Shown here: positions 40,077 to 49,264 of the stretch, piece by piece
Layout: each line of letters opens with the position of its first letter
Numbering within the stretch: position 1 is the first letter of the stretch
Assembly: GCA_963790075.1 (NCBI GenBank)
Contig: CAWBNG010000004.1
Span: forward strand, 930,001 to 994,000
Direction of reading: 5' to 3'
DNA length: 64,000 nt
Source: CAYOUV01 sp963790075
GTDB lineage: Bacteria > Chloroflexota > Anaerolineae > Anaerolineales > Villigracilaceae
The notes under the pieces: generated by a model
Told to the model about the DNA's origin: nothing
Seen by the model: the letters and a program-made list of their open reading frames with translations, nothing else
The model's database searches: none
Translations under genes and position numbers: made by a program

Positions 40077-40117
40077 CACGGAGAAAGTATTTGCGGTTTT
40101 TGCCAACTTTCTCCGTG
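40077..40117 (-). repeat. Intergenic hairpin with CACGGAGAAAGT arms
   Basis: A 12-bp perfect inverted repeat (CACGGAGAAAGT / ACTTTCTCCGTG) with a 17-base loop lies between the first AOR and the aldehyde dehydrogenase genes. No T tail follows. The arm shares ACGGAGA with the hairpin at 38529. Confidence 0.65.
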
Positions 40118-40139
40118 TGCTTTGGGTCTGAATGGTTGT

Positions 40140-42026
40140 TCAATCCAACATGTCGGCCAGCCATTCCAGCCCGAGCTCCTCCAGTTTTTTTCGCTGGGGT
40201 GTGCCGGTCGCGACGTCCCAGCCGGACATCCGGTAGTACTGGTCCTTGGCGGTCTCGAGTTCCTCTTCGGTCAGGAAGACTCCATCGCTGGCGCCGCCTT
40301 TGAGCGCTTTGAACATCTTCTTGGGCAGCTTGTCGTCTTCGCGCGTGAAGCCCTCGCGGGCATTGAAAGCCCGCAGCAGGTTCAAACGTCGTTCGCCAAC
40401 TTTTATGATCTCGTCCACGCTGACGTCCCAACCGGTGACCAGTTGCATTGCCTCGGCCAGTTGCTGGATGTCGTACAGGTGCCAGGCCGGTCCGAAGACG
40501 AATTGGCAGACGTTGATCGAATCCATGGCCGAATAGACATGTTCGGTCACCAGCGCGTAGCGAACCTTTTCTTCGTTCAGTACATTGTCCGGCTGCGGGT
40601 CGGTCAGCCCGATCTGGGCCATACGTTCGGGATAATCCCCGTAGGATGGATCGTGTTCGCTGGACTGGTGGTCGGCGCCGAAGGGATTGACGGCGTAGAT
40701 CAGGCCTAGCGAGCGCTTGACCTGCGGCATGTGAGCTGGAAATTCCTGTTTCTTGACCGCCACGACCAGATCCTCGGTCCCGCGCCCAATACGTTCGGCA
40801 GCCTGCGCGGAGCCGTCGGCCAGCAGGTCGCCGAAGCCTTCGCGGTGGGCAATCTTCTCGACCATCTGGACCATTGCCTCCGCATTGCCGAAACGTAATT
40901 CAATCCCGTCGGTGTCTGCTGTCGAGAGCAGACCCTGCTCGAAACAGTCCATGGCCCAGGCGATGGTTGCGCCGCACGAGATGGTATCCAGACCGTACAT
41001 GGCGCACAACTGGTTGGCGTAGGCGATGGCTTCCAGGTCATCGATACCGCAGTACGAGCCGAAAGTAGCCAGGGTTTCGTACTCCGGTCCTCCGTAACGT
41101 GGATCGACCCGGTAGGGTCCTTCGGTCACCTCGACCACGCGCTTGCAGCGCACGGTGCAGGCATAGCAGGTGTCGCGCTCCTTCAGGATAGTGGCCGCCA
41201 TGGTCTTGCCGTCGATCGCTTTCCAGCCTTTGAAGCTCCCACTGACCCAGTTGCGGGTCGGCAGGCCGCCGTCCTTGTTCTGACCTGCGAGGACTTCAGC
41301 AGTGCCCAACAGCCCCAGGCCGTAGACGTCCGAATCTTCGAAGTTCTGCGCACCCCAACGGGCGTGCTGGTTCAGGGCCTTGGAATCAGCCACGGAGGGT
41401 CGCTGTTTACCGCGCACGACCACTGCTTTGAGATTCTTGCTGGCCATGACCGCACCCATGCCGGTGCGCCCGTTGGCGCGGTTGGCCATGTTCATCAGCG
41501 CGGCATAGCGCACCATGTTTTCTCCGGCGATGCCGGTTTGCAAGACCTGGATCTTGGGGTCGCCTAAATCTGCTTTCAGAATGTCGTCCACCTCGCCGGT
41601 GATTTTACCCCACAGATGGGCAGCATCCCGCAGTTCGGCCTGGCCGTTGTGAATCCACAGGTAGACCGGTTTCTCAGATTTGCCATGGATGACCAGTGCG
41701 TCGAAACCCGCGAATTTCAATTCAGCCGGGAAGAATCCACCGGACTGCGAATCGCCGACCGCGCCGGACTGCGGCGATTTGGCGACCGCTGTCAGGCGAC
41801 TCTGCCCGGAGATGGGCGCGCCGGTCAGGATCCCGGCTGCCAGGGTCAGGGTATTTTCTGGCCCGAGCGCATCGGCGCCTGCCGGGGTGTGCTTCAACAG
41901 GTAATAAGCACCCATTGCACTGCCGCCCATGTAGGTACGGTAAAAGGCTTCGGGCGGCGTCTCAATTTCCAGACGCGCTTCCGAAAGGTGGACGTGCAGG
42001 ATTTTCCCTTGATAACCGTTCGGCAT
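40140..42026 (-). CDS. Aldehyde:ferredoxin oxidoreductase (tungsten/molybdenum enzyme) 1
   Basis: 628 residues. The three AOR domains are recognisable. The first includes TGAPISGQSRLTAVAKSPQS and GRTGMGAVMASKNLKAVVV, which bind the bis-molybdopterin cofactor. The 4Fe-4S ligands are C287, C290, C294 (CYACTVRC) and C507 (INVCQF), the same spacing class as the Pyrococcus AOR. The enzyme interconverts an aldehyde and its carboxylate using ferredoxin. It lies 21 bases from the aminotransferase gene. W or Mo cannot be told apart from sequence. Confidence 0.94.
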   Translation of the reverse strand: MPNGYQGKILHVHLSEARLEIETPPEAFYRTYMGGSAMGAYYLLKHTPAGADALGPENTLTLAAGILTGAPISGQSRLTAVAKSPQSGAVGDSQSGGFFPAELKFAGFDALVIHGKSEKPVYLWIHNGQAELRDAAHLWGKITGEVDDILKADLGDPKIQVLQTGIAGENMVRYAALMNMANRANGRTGMGAVMASKNLKAVVVRGKQRPSVADSKALNQHARWGAQNFEDSDVYGLGLLGTAEVLAGQNKDGGLPTRNWVSGSFKGWKAIDGKTMAATILKERDTCYACTVRCKRVVEVTEGPYRVDPRYGGPEYETLATFGSYCGIDDLEAIAYANQLCAMYGLDTISCGATIAWAMDCFEQGLLSTADTDGIELRFGNAEAMVQMVEKIAHREGFGDLLADGSAQAAERIGRGTEDLVVAVKKQEFPAHMPQVKRSLGLIYAVNPFGADHQSSEHDPSYGDYPERMAQIGLTDPQPDNVLNEEKVRYALVTEHVYSAMDSINVCQFVFGPAWHLYDIQQLAEAMQLVTGWDVSVDEIIKVGERRLNLLRAFNAREGFTREDDKLPKKMFKALKGGASDGVFLTEEELETAKDQYYRMSGWDVATGTPQRKKLEELGLEWLADMLD

Positions 42027-42047
42027 GAGCCGCTCCTTGTCGGTAGA

Positions 42048-43358
42048 TTACTTTTTGGCCGCTTTGACTGAATCGTTGAAGATATTCAAGGTCTCGTCTA
42101 CATCTTTCTCACTGAGCGCGGCACACAGGAACCAGGGTTCACGCCCGTCGGCATCGGGCATGACGCCGCGTTTGATCAGTTCATAGGCGACGTGTTCGTA
42201 CAGTTCCCCATCCCCGGCGATGTAATCGCGGAACTCGCGCGGCTCTTGCTCGATCCCCAGCAGGATGCTGAACATGGGCGGCAGGCCGGTGACTACATGC
42301 GGGAGGTCTTGTTCGGTCAGAATGTCGTCAATGCCCTTCATCAGGGTTCTGCCGCGTTGGTTGATCGTTTCGAGGACCGGTTCATTGGCCAGGATATCCA
42401 GGGTTGCGATTGCAGCGGCCACACCGACCACGTTGCCGGAATAGGTCCCGCCGTGGGCCACGTGACCGGGATCGATGGTCATCATCACATCTTCCTTGCC
42501 GGCAATGGCTGCGATGGGGTAGCCGTTGCCCAGCGACTTGGCATATGTGACCAGGTCAGCTTTGGTTTTGAAGTATTCCTGCGCGCCGCCATTGGCAATC
42601 CGGAAGCCGGTCTTGACTTCGTCGAAGACCATCACGATGCCATATTCGTCGCACAGGCGGCGGATGGTTTTGAAGAATTCGGGCCGCGGCATGATCCCAG
42701 CCGCATTGCCCATCATCGGTTCGATGAAGATGGCCGCGATCTCTCCCCAGCGGGCTTTGACCGTCTTCTCGAGCATCTCAAGGTCGTTGAACGGCAGCAT
42801 GATGACATATTCGCCAATGCCCTTGGGGATGCCCGAGGTGGCCGGGGCAGCGATCGGGCTGCGACGCGAACCAAGCATGCCCATGTTCGCGGAGGCCGTG
42901 CTGAACATGAAATAGTCGTTCATGCCGTGATACTGGCCCTCGAACTTGATGAACTTCTCACGATTGGTATAGGCGCGGGCGATGCGCAGCGCGTGCATGG
43001 TGGCTTCCGTGCCGGTATTGGTCAGGCGGACCTTGTCAACGCCGGTCATCTTAACGATCTTTTCGGCGAGTTCTACTTCACCTGGAGTGGTCCAGGCAAA
43101 GAGCGTCCCACCCTGGATCGCCTCGCTCACGGCCTGGTTGACGCGCGGATCGGCGTGGCCCAGGATGATCGGCCCGAAAGCCAGTCGATAATCGATGAAC
43201 CGCCGGTCGTCCACATCCCAGATGTAGGCGCCCTGCCCTCGTTGGATGACGAAGGTGTCATCCGGTCCCCAATAACGGAAGTTCGAGTTCACCCCGTGTG
43301 GGATGACCTTGGTCGCTCTCTGGTACAGTGCTTTGGTTTTTTCACCTTGCAAACTCAT
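42048..43358 (-). CDS. Class III aminotransferase related to glutamate-1-semialdehyde aminomutase
   Basis: 436 residues. VIPHGVNSNFRYWGPDDTFV and FGPIILGHADPRVNQAV open the protein in the style of HemL, and AKSLGNGYPIAAIAGK holds the PLP lysine. VMVFDEVKTGFRIANGGAQEYF carries the conserved Asp and Arg. It is unlikely to be the haem enzyme because no other haem genes are near and it lies between two AORs. It is more likely a pyridoxal-phosphate aminotransferase for an amino acid or amine whose product is an aldehyde or keto acid for the neighbours. Confidence 0.88.
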   Translation of the reverse strand: MSLQGEKTKALYQRATKVIPHGVNSNFRYWGPDDTFVIQRGQGAYIWDVDDRRFIDYRLAFGPIILGHADPRVNQAVSEAIQGGTLFAWTTPGEVELAEKIVKMTGVDKVRLTNTGTEATMHALRIARAYTNREKFIKFEGQYHGMNDYFMFSTASANMGMLGSRRSPIAAPATSGIPKGIGEYVIMLPFNDLEMLEKTVKARWGEIAAIFIEPMMGNAAGIMPRPEFFKTIRRLCDEYGIVMVFDEVKTGFRIANGGAQEYFKTKADLVTYAKSLGNGYPIAAIAGKEDVMMTIDPGHVAHGGTYSGNVVGVAAAIATLDILANEPVLETINQRGRTLMKGIDDILTEQDLPHVVTGLPPMFSILLGIEQEPREFRDYIAGDGELYEHVAYELIKRGVMPDADGREPWFLCAALSEKDVDETLNIFNDSVKAAKK

Positions 43359-43399
43359 AGAATCTCCTCTTCGATATTAAGGGTAAGGATGGTTGATAA

Positions 43400-45097
43400 C
43401 TAGTCGAATAAGTGGTCGAGTTCTTCTTCTGGCACGTCGAAGACGGCATTGGTCGGGGCCAACGCCTCGCGCGTCATCCATTCAGGCAGGCGATCTTGCG
43501 CGGAGGTGAATCCCGCCCGTCGGTTGAACTCGCGCTCCAGTTGAATGGTTTCTTCACCGAGTACTTGCAGGATATCAGCGCCCACCTCCAGGTCGTAGCG
43601 GGCATTAAGCAGGTCCCGGATGGTCTCAGGCGCAGCCGCAAAGCCGAAGCCGGCAAAGATGCAGGCGCCGAGTGTGTCGTAGCCGGCCATGCTGACCTGG
43701 GCTTTGCGTGAGACCTCGGCCTGGCCCTTGGGGTCGGTGTGATTGATCTTGGCGCGGATGGTCAACCCGGCGGTGTGGTCGGCGCCCTGCGGGGTGGTGG
43801 CATACGTCACGCCGGTGCCTTTGATGGCACGCGGATCGTAAGCCGACATGGCCTGTCCCTTGACGGCCGGGACGCGTTCGACGCCGAGCACCTTCCCGGT
43901 TGTGGTTGCCCCGTTGCCGAGCACACGCCCCAGGGGAGACCCGTCACGGATCTCCTGGACCAGGGCCAGCGCCTGCGCCCCATCCCCAAATTCCAGCAGT
44001 CCCGCATCGGCTGCGACGCCGAGTGCAGCGCCAACCTCGATCGAATCCAGGCCCAGGTCGTTTGCCTCATAGTTAAGTCGGGCGACCGTGTCCAGGTCGT
44101 CGATACCCAGGTTGGAGCCCATCAGCCCGATGGTTTCGTACTCGAGCGGCGAGACGATCGATTTGCCCTGCGCGTCGCCAAAGACGTTGGAGCACTGGAT
44201 CATGCAGCCGCGCATGCAGGCGTGGGAAGGATTGCTTTCGCCACCACGTGACAGGATCAACTCGCGCATGTACTCACCGCTGATCTTCTCGGCTTGCTTG
44301 AATTCGCCACTGGAGAAGTTTCGCGTGGGGAGCGCGCCGAAATTGTTGCACATGTGGGTCATGGCGGCGGTACCGTAATCGTGATAGGCATGCGTCTGCG
44401 GGTGATCCATCAGCGCCTGATTGAATTCCTTCTGCGCAGTCCGGAAGGCCAGCAGATCCCGAATGGGTGGTTTCTCTCCCTCTGCCGAGTCGATGACGAT
44501 GGCCTTGAGGCCTTTTGATCCCATCACTGCGCCCAATCCGCCACGCGCATTGATGCGTGAAGGTACATGATCCTTGTCGATGTTTTGGATGCCGGCGCTG
44601 GCCAGCCGCATTTCCCCGCCGGGACCGATCAGGGCGATGGCGATATCTTTGCCGAATTTCTTGAGCAGTGTCTCAGCCGTCTCGTAAACCCCCTTACCAA
44701 CCAGGTCGTCAGCAGGTTCGAAGCGAGCGGCATCCTTGCTCAAATGCAGTAGCCATAAACCGGGTTTCTCTGGTTTATCTTCCAGAATGAGGGCTTTGAT
44801 GCCCAGGTGGGTCAACTGCAGCCCGGTGCTGCCGCCGGCATTGGATTCCTTGACACCACCCGTCAGCGGGGATTTGCCGCCGACCGAGATGCGGTCGCAG
44901 GAGGAGAGCATGTGTCCCACCAGCAAACCGGGAGCGAAGATTAGTTTGTTCCTGGCGCCCAGCGGCTCGCAAGTGGCATCGACCTCGTCGACCAGAATGC
45001 GGGCCAGTAATCCGCGTCCGCCTAAGCGTTCCCAGGAGGCAGGGACGGGTTCGATATTAAATTTTTGTGTGCGTGTATTGATCCGCCATACATTCAT
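43400..45097 (-). CDS. Aldehyde:ferredoxin oxidoreductase (tungsten/molybdenum enzyme) 2
   Basis: 565 residues, a distinct AOR subgroup, clearly diverged from the first AOR. The pterin-binding part reads GGKSPLTGGVKESNAGGSTG and ARGGLGAVMGSKGLKAIVID. The cluster cysteines are C294, C298 and C302 (HACMRGCMIQC, a CxxxCxxxC version of the usual CxxCxxxC) plus C479. It belongs to the family of W/Mo oxidoreductases dependent on ferredoxin. It lies 12 bases from the GABA-type aminotransferase gene and probably takes its aldehyde product, which is an inference from context. Confidence 0.92.
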   Translation of the reverse strand: MNVWRINTRTQKFNIEPVPASWERLGGRGLLARILVDEVDATCEPLGARNKLIFAPGLLVGHMLSSCDRISVGGKSPLTGGVKESNAGGSTGLQLTHLGIKALILEDKPEKPGLWLLHLSKDAARFEPADDLVGKGVYETAETLLKKFGKDIAIALIGPGGEMRLASAGIQNIDKDHVPSRINARGGLGAVMGSKGLKAIVIDSAEGEKPPIRDLLAFRTAQKEFNQALMDHPQTHAYHDYGTAAMTHMCNNFGALPTRNFSSGEFKQAEKISGEYMRELILSRGGESNPSHACMRGCMIQCSNVFGDAQGKSIVSPLEYETIGLMGSNLGIDDLDTVARLNYEANDLGLDSIEVGAALGVAADAGLLEFGDGAQALALVQEIRDGSPLGRVLGNGATTTGKVLGVERVPAVKGQAMSAYDPRAIKGTGVTYATTPQGADHTAGLTIRAKINHTDPKGQAEVSRKAQVSMAGYDTLGACIFAGFGFAAAPETIRDLLNARYDLEVGADILQVLGEETIQLEREFNRRAGFTSAQDRLPEWMTREALAPTNAVFDVPEEELDHLFD

Positions 45098-45109
45098 TTT
45101 TTACCTCGC

Positions 45110-46375
45110 TTACTTGGCGACTTCTGCCAAAGCATCCTCAAATACCGATAAGGCTGCGTCAATTTGCTCAGCAGTTACGATCAAGGGTGGAATCCAGCGA
45201 ATAACGTTCTCATAGGTGCCACAGGTCAACAGCAGCAGATCGCGTTTGAGACAGGCTTGCTGGACCGACTTGGTCAGATCTTTGTCCGGCAGACCATTGA
45301 CAGTGAACTCGACACCGACCATCAGGCCGCGCCCGCGCACGTCGCCGATGACGGGATACCGCTTCTGAATTTGGCGCAGGCCCTTCATCAGTTGCTCGCC
45401 CCGTTCAGCGGCGTTCTCGACCAGGCCTTCTTCCTGCAATACTTTAATTGTGGCGACCGCCGCCGCGGAGGCTATGGCGCTGCCGCCGCCGTAGGTGCCG
45501 CCGTGCGAGCCGGGCGCCCATTTGTCCATCAGTTCGCGGCGCGATGCGATGCCGGAGATCGGCACACCGCTGCCCAGTCCCTTGGCCATGACGATGATGT
45601 CCGGTTCGATATTGGCGTACTCGAAGCTGAAGAATTTGCCGGTGCGCCCGAAGCCGGATTGGACCTCATCGGCCACCAGCAGGATCTCATTCTGCGTGCA
45701 GAACTTGCGCAGTTCTTGCAGAAACCCGACTGGCGCCGGAACGTAACCACCCTCACCGAGCACCGGCTCGATCACGACTGCGGCGGTTTCCTCGGGTTTG
45801 GTTTGCCCGTGGATCAGATAATCCAATTGTTTCAAGCAAAAGGCGGTGGTCTCTTCCTCGTCCCAGCCATAATAATAAGCATACGGATAGGGTGCCACAA
45901 AGACGCCGCCGGGTAGTGGCTGGTAATCCAGGCGGTAAATGTACTTGGAGGTGGTCATCGCCATGGTTTGGGCGGTTCGACCGTGAAATGAGCCCTGAAA
46001 GACGATGATATTCTTTTTTCCGGTGGCATGGCGTGCCAGCTTGACGCTGGCTTCGATCGCTTCAGCGCCGCTGTTGGAGAAGAAATAGGCGTCAATCGAA
46101 GGGGGCGTCATTTGGTTTAATTCTTTCGCCAGGGCAACAGTCGCCGGGGGGACGACGATGTTCATCTGTCCGAAGATCAGATTGGCGGCCTGGTCCTGAA
46201 TCGCCTTGACCACTTTCGGGTGGCAGTGACCGGTGTTGGTCACGCCGATTCCACAGGTGAAATCGGTATAACGTTTGCCGTCCTCATCGTACAAATAGAT
46301 GCCTTCGCCCTTGACTGGTTGGATGGTGGTCAGGTGTGTCCAGACGGGGGACAGGAGCTCAAATGCGTTATTCAT
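45110..46375 (-). CDS. 4-aminobutyrate-type class III aminotransferase
   Basis: 421 residues. The order of motifs is that of GabT: DFTCGIGVTNTGHCHPKVV, FFSNSGAEAIEASVKLAR, FQGSFHGRTAQTMAMT and a PLP lysine in VMAKGLGSGVPISGIA preceded by LLVADEVQSGFGRTGKFF. It probably transfers an amino group from GABA, a diamine or a related omega-amino acid to 2-oxoglutarate or pyruvate, giving a semialdehyde. That suits its position between an amine oxidase, aldehyde dehydrogenases and AORs. Exact specificity cannot be assigned. Confidence 0.9.
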   Translation of the reverse strand: MNNAFELLSPVWTHLTTIQPVKGEGIYLYDEDGKRYTDFTCGIGVTNTGHCHPKVVKAIQDQAANLIFGQMNIVVPPATVALAKELNQMTPPSIDAYFFSNSGAEAIEASVKLARHATGKKNIIVFQGSFHGRTAQTMAMTTSKYIYRLDYQPLPGGVFVAPYPYAYYYGWDEEETTAFCLKQLDYLIHGQTKPEETAAVVIEPVLGEGGYVPAPVGFLQELRKFCTQNEILLVADEVQSGFGRTGKFFSFEYANIEPDIIVMAKGLGSGVPISGIASRRELMDKWAPGSHGGTYGGGSAIASAAAVATIKVLQEEGLVENAAERGEQLMKGLRQIQKRYPVIGDVRGRGLMVGVEFTVNGLPDKDLTKSVQQACLKRDLLLLTCGTYENVIRWIPPLIVTAEQIDAALSVFEDALAEVAK

Positions 46376-46450
46376 GGGTTACCTCTTTGTGGTTAGATTT
46401 GAGTCGATCATTTTATTATCCAGTTTTTTCTTTCAACGCATTTGCAAAAT

Positions 46451-47722
46451 TCAGGAAAGGCGATCGCGCACGCGATAGTATTGCACGGCCAGTGGCATGA
46501 ACCAGGGTTTATAGCGGTAAAAGAAGTAGCTCTGGTGGCGGATCTCGGCGAATGGGCTGCTGGATTTCTGGCCGGACAGGATCAGTCCCAGCTCGCGGCC
46601 GAGGTACAGGGCAGTGTGCAGCCCATGCCCGCCGTAGCCAAAGGCAAAATGAATCCCGTGCTGCTGGCCAAGGATGGGCATTAAGTCGAAGGTCAGGCCG
46701 AGTTGTCCGGTCCAGGAGTGGGTGACCGGAACGTCGTGCAGTTGGGGAAAAGCCTGCACCATCTGGGCGCGCAGTGTCCCGGCGCTGGCTTCCAGATCCA
46801 GATCCGTGCTCAGATTGTTGCGCCCACCCCACAACATGCGACCGTCATGTGTCACGCGGAAGTAATTGAGGAACCATTTCGAATCCCAGAACATGCGGCC
46901 TTTAGGGCTGAGTTCCTCGACCAGATCAGGGGCCAGCGGCTCAGTGACAATACTGTAGCTGCCGACCGGGATGACCTTGGAACGCAACCCGGGGACCAAT
47001 TTGTCGGTGTAGCCGTTGGTGGCAACGATGACTTCTTTGGCTGCCAGGTGACCCTGATCGGTGTGGAGGGTGAAGCCTTTCGGTCCGCGCTCGATACTGA
47101 GGACAGAAGTATTTTCATGTAGCCCAACACCGTATTTGGCTGCGACCCGTGCCAAGCCGAAGACCAGCTTGGCCGGATGCAAACCCGCGCCGAGCGGATC
47201 GACCAAGCCACCGTGGTAAGCGTCGCTGCCAATCTCTTCCCGTAGTTCGGATGGGCTGACCAGAGTGAGCGTGTGCCCGAGATTCTTTTTGTACCAGGAA
47301 ATCTCTTCCTTGAAGCTTTCAAAATGAGAGGGCTTGACAGCCAGGCATAGTTCACCATCCTGATGCCAGTCACAAGCGATGCCTTCTTCGTTGACCAGTT
47401 CTTTGATCAAGTCCAGGGCTTCGAGCGATGCTTTCCAGAAGATGTGACCGTAGGTCTCGCCGTAGCGTTTGAAGATGGCCTGTGATGCGCGCTTCAAGCC
47501 ACCGCCGGTGATGCCGCCGTTGCGTGAACTGGCACCCCAGCCGATGGTTTCGCGTTCCAGGACCGCGACACTGGCTCCGCTTTTCGCCAGGATTCGGGCC
47601 GCGCTCAAGCCGGTGTAGCCGCCGCCGACAATGGCAACGTCCACGCGTTCGGGGATTTGAGAGGTTACCGGCAGATCAGCCGGTCTTGGATAGGTGTCGC
47701 TCCAAAATGAGGTTAGATTCAT
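46451..47722 (-). CDS. FAD-dependent amine/amino-acid oxidase (PuuB/DAO family)
   Basis: 423 residues from ATG 47722. The FAD-binding motif VAIVGGGYTGLSAARILAKS (29-48) opens the protein, with GWGASSRNGGITGGG near 65-79. The second half, GQLGLTFDLMPILGQQHGIH and GYGGHGLHTALYLGRELG, matches the DAO-family C-terminus. The closest named relatives I associate with it are gamma-glutamylputrescine oxidase-like proteins. Neighbouring polyamine uptake genes support an amine substrate. The enzyme could use oxygen or another acceptor; in an anaerobe a non-oxygen acceptor is plausible. Confidence 0.88.
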   Translation of the reverse strand: MNLTSFWSDTYPRPADLPVTSQIPERVDVAIVGGGYTGLSAARILAKSGASVAVLERETIGWGASSRNGGITGGGLKRASQAIFKRYGETYGHIFWKASLEALDLIKELVNEEGIACDWHQDGELCLAVKPSHFESFKEEISWYKKNLGHTLTLVSPSELREEIGSDAYHGGLVDPLGAGLHPAKLVFGLARVAAKYGVGLHENTSVLSIERGPKGFTLHTDQGHLAAKEVIVATNGYTDKLVPGLRSKVIPVGSYSIVTEPLAPDLVEELSPKGRMFWDSKWFLNYFRVTHDGRMLWGGRNNLSTDLDLEASAGTLRAQMVQAFPQLHDVPVTHSWTGQLGLTFDLMPILGQQHGIHFAFGYGGHGLHTALYLGRELGLILSGQKSSSPFAEIRHQSYFFYRYKPWFMPLAVQYYRVRDRLS

Positions 47723-47724
47723 GA

Positions 47725-49179
47725 TTAATATGGAAACCAATAGTCCTTGAGGCCGCCTGCGATGTCCCAGTGCACGTGCTTGACATCGTAATACTCATCC
47801 AGGCCTTCCTGTCCGAGTTCGCGGCCCAAGCCGGACATCTTCATCCCGCCGAATGGCCCAGCGAAATTGTCGGTCAGCGGGTCGTTGATCCAGACCGTGC
47901 CGGCCTTGACCTCCTCGAAGAATTTCTTGACCAGCTTGGCGTCATGGGTCATCAACGAGGCGCCCAAACCGTACTGGCAGTCGTTTGCCAGGACAATTGC
48001 CTGGTCGAAATCCTTGTATGCCATGAGCGGGATGACGGGACCGAAGGTCTCCTCCTGCATCAGGGACATAGAATGATCGACATTGGTGATTACAGCTGGT
48101 TGGAGGAAGAAGCCACGCTCGAACTCCAGCGGACGCTTGCCGCCGGTTAAAATCTTGGCCCCAGCCTGGACAGCTTCCCCGATCTGTCCCTCGACTTTTT
48201 TGCGGAATTTGTCCCGGATCATCGGCCCGATGTCGGTGCCTTTATCCAGGCCGTTCCCCAGGCGCAGTTTGCTGACGAAGTCAGCCAGTTCCTCACTAAA
48301 CTGGCCCAGGATGCTCTCGTGGACATAGACCCGTTCGGTGCTGGTGCAAACCTGGCCGGTGTTGATCAGGGCCGCATATGCGAGCGCTTTAACAGCCACG
48401 TCCAGCTCGATGTCGGGAGCGATGACCATCGGATCCTTGCCGCCCAGTTCGAGGTGAAGTTTTTTCATCATTGGAGCCGCCAGACTGGCAATCTGCTGCC
48501 CAACGGCCAGCGAGCCGGTCAAGGCGATCATGGGCACATCTGGATGCCGGACCAAGGCATCCCCCACTTCGGAGCCAAATCCGGTTACGACGTTTACCAC
48601 ACCGGGAGGCAGATGATCGAAAGCCAGCTCGACCATCCGCACTGTCGATAGGGGGGTTAGCTGGGATGGTTTGATCACGGCGGTGTTGCCAGCTGCCAGT
48701 GCAGCTGCCAGTTTCCAGACCAATAAAAGCAGAGGATAATTCCAGGGTGTGATACAGCCAATCACCCCATACGGCTCTTTGAGCACAAAATTGAATTGTC
48801 CGGACTCACCAGAAGGAATGACCAGCCCACGCTCGTGGCGGCCAAGCTCAGCGTAGTAATCAAAGGTCTCCTCCACCCACCACAGCTCCTCATCGTTTTC
48901 AGGAATTGGTTTGCCTTCTTCCTTGGTCAATAATTCAACGATTTTCTCATGATGGGCGCGAATCTTGGCAGCTACCTGATGCAGCGCTGCTGCGCGCTGG
49001 TTAGCGGGAGTCCGCTTCCAGGTTTGGAAGGCTGCCTTGGCTGCCTGGATTGCCAGGTGGGTATCTTCAAGCGTGCCGCGGGGTACTTGGTCGACGACTT
49101 CTTCCGTAGCTGGATTGATGACGGATATTTTGTCTCTGGCTTTTCCGGAGGTGGATTTGCCATTGATGAACATTTTCAT
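47725..49179 (-). CDS. Aldehyde dehydrogenase (second of two in the array)
   Basis: 484 residues from ATG 49179; GAGGA lies 11 bases upstream. Catalytic Cys278 lies in NTGQVCTSTERVYV, and HLELGGKDPMVIAPD contains the base glutamate. The protein is a close paralogue of the enzyme at 38564: same length, same C-terminal layout. It lies 2 bases upstream of the amine oxidase, and gene order suggests it takes the aldehyde made there. Class resemblance is to betaine/gamma-aminobutyraldehyde and succinate-semialdehyde dehydrogenases. Confidence 0.92.
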   Translation of the reverse strand: MKMFINGKSTSGKARDKISVINPATEEVVDQVPRGTLEDTHLAIQAAKAAFQTWKRTPANQRAAALHQVAAKIRAHHEKIVELLTKEEGKPIPENDEELWWVEETFDYYAELGRHERGLVIPSGESGQFNFVLKEPYGVIGCITPWNYPLLLLVWKLAAALAAGNTAVIKPSQLTPLSTVRMVELAFDHLPPGVVNVVTGFGSEVGDALVRHPDVPMIALTGSLAVGQQIASLAAPMMKKLHLELGGKDPMVIAPDIELDVAVKALAYAALINTGQVCTSTERVYVHESILGQFSEELADFVSKLRLGNGLDKGTDIGPMIRDKFRKKVEGQIGEAVQAGAKILTGGKRPLEFERGFFLQPAVITNVDHSMSLMQEETFGPVIPLMAYKDFDQAIVLANDCQYGLGASLMTHDAKLVKKFFEEVKAGTVWINDPLTDNFAGPFGGMKMSGLGRELGQEGLDEYYDVKHVHWDIAGGLKDYWFPY

Positions 49180-49206
49180 AAGGATTTTCGTCCTCAATCA
49201 GACTTT

Positions 49207-49247
49207 GGGGCGCAGTTTTGGCCTTGAAATTGATATTGCTGCGCCCC
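49207..49247 (-). repeat. Hairpin after the solute-binding protein gene
   Basis: GGGGCGCAG and CTGCGCCCC form a 9-bp perfect stem around a 23-base loop, located 18 bases after the potD stop codon. No T tail follows. Such hairpins often protect upstream mRNA and allow a binding protein to be made at higher levels than the downstream enzymes. Confidence 0.65.
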
Positions 49248-49264
49248 ATTGCGTTCCGGGTCGA

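Noticed and set aside
42048..43358. GSA-type aminotransferase as the haem biosynthesis enzyme HemL
   Set aside because: It lies between two AORs in a catabolic array with no haem genes. HemL-like aminotransferases with other substrates are common.
42192..43403. 403-residue plus-strand open frame opposite the GSA-type aminotransferase
   Set aside because: It is antisense to a strongly supported gene, has no family motif, and its length follows from the GC-rich codon pattern of the real gene.
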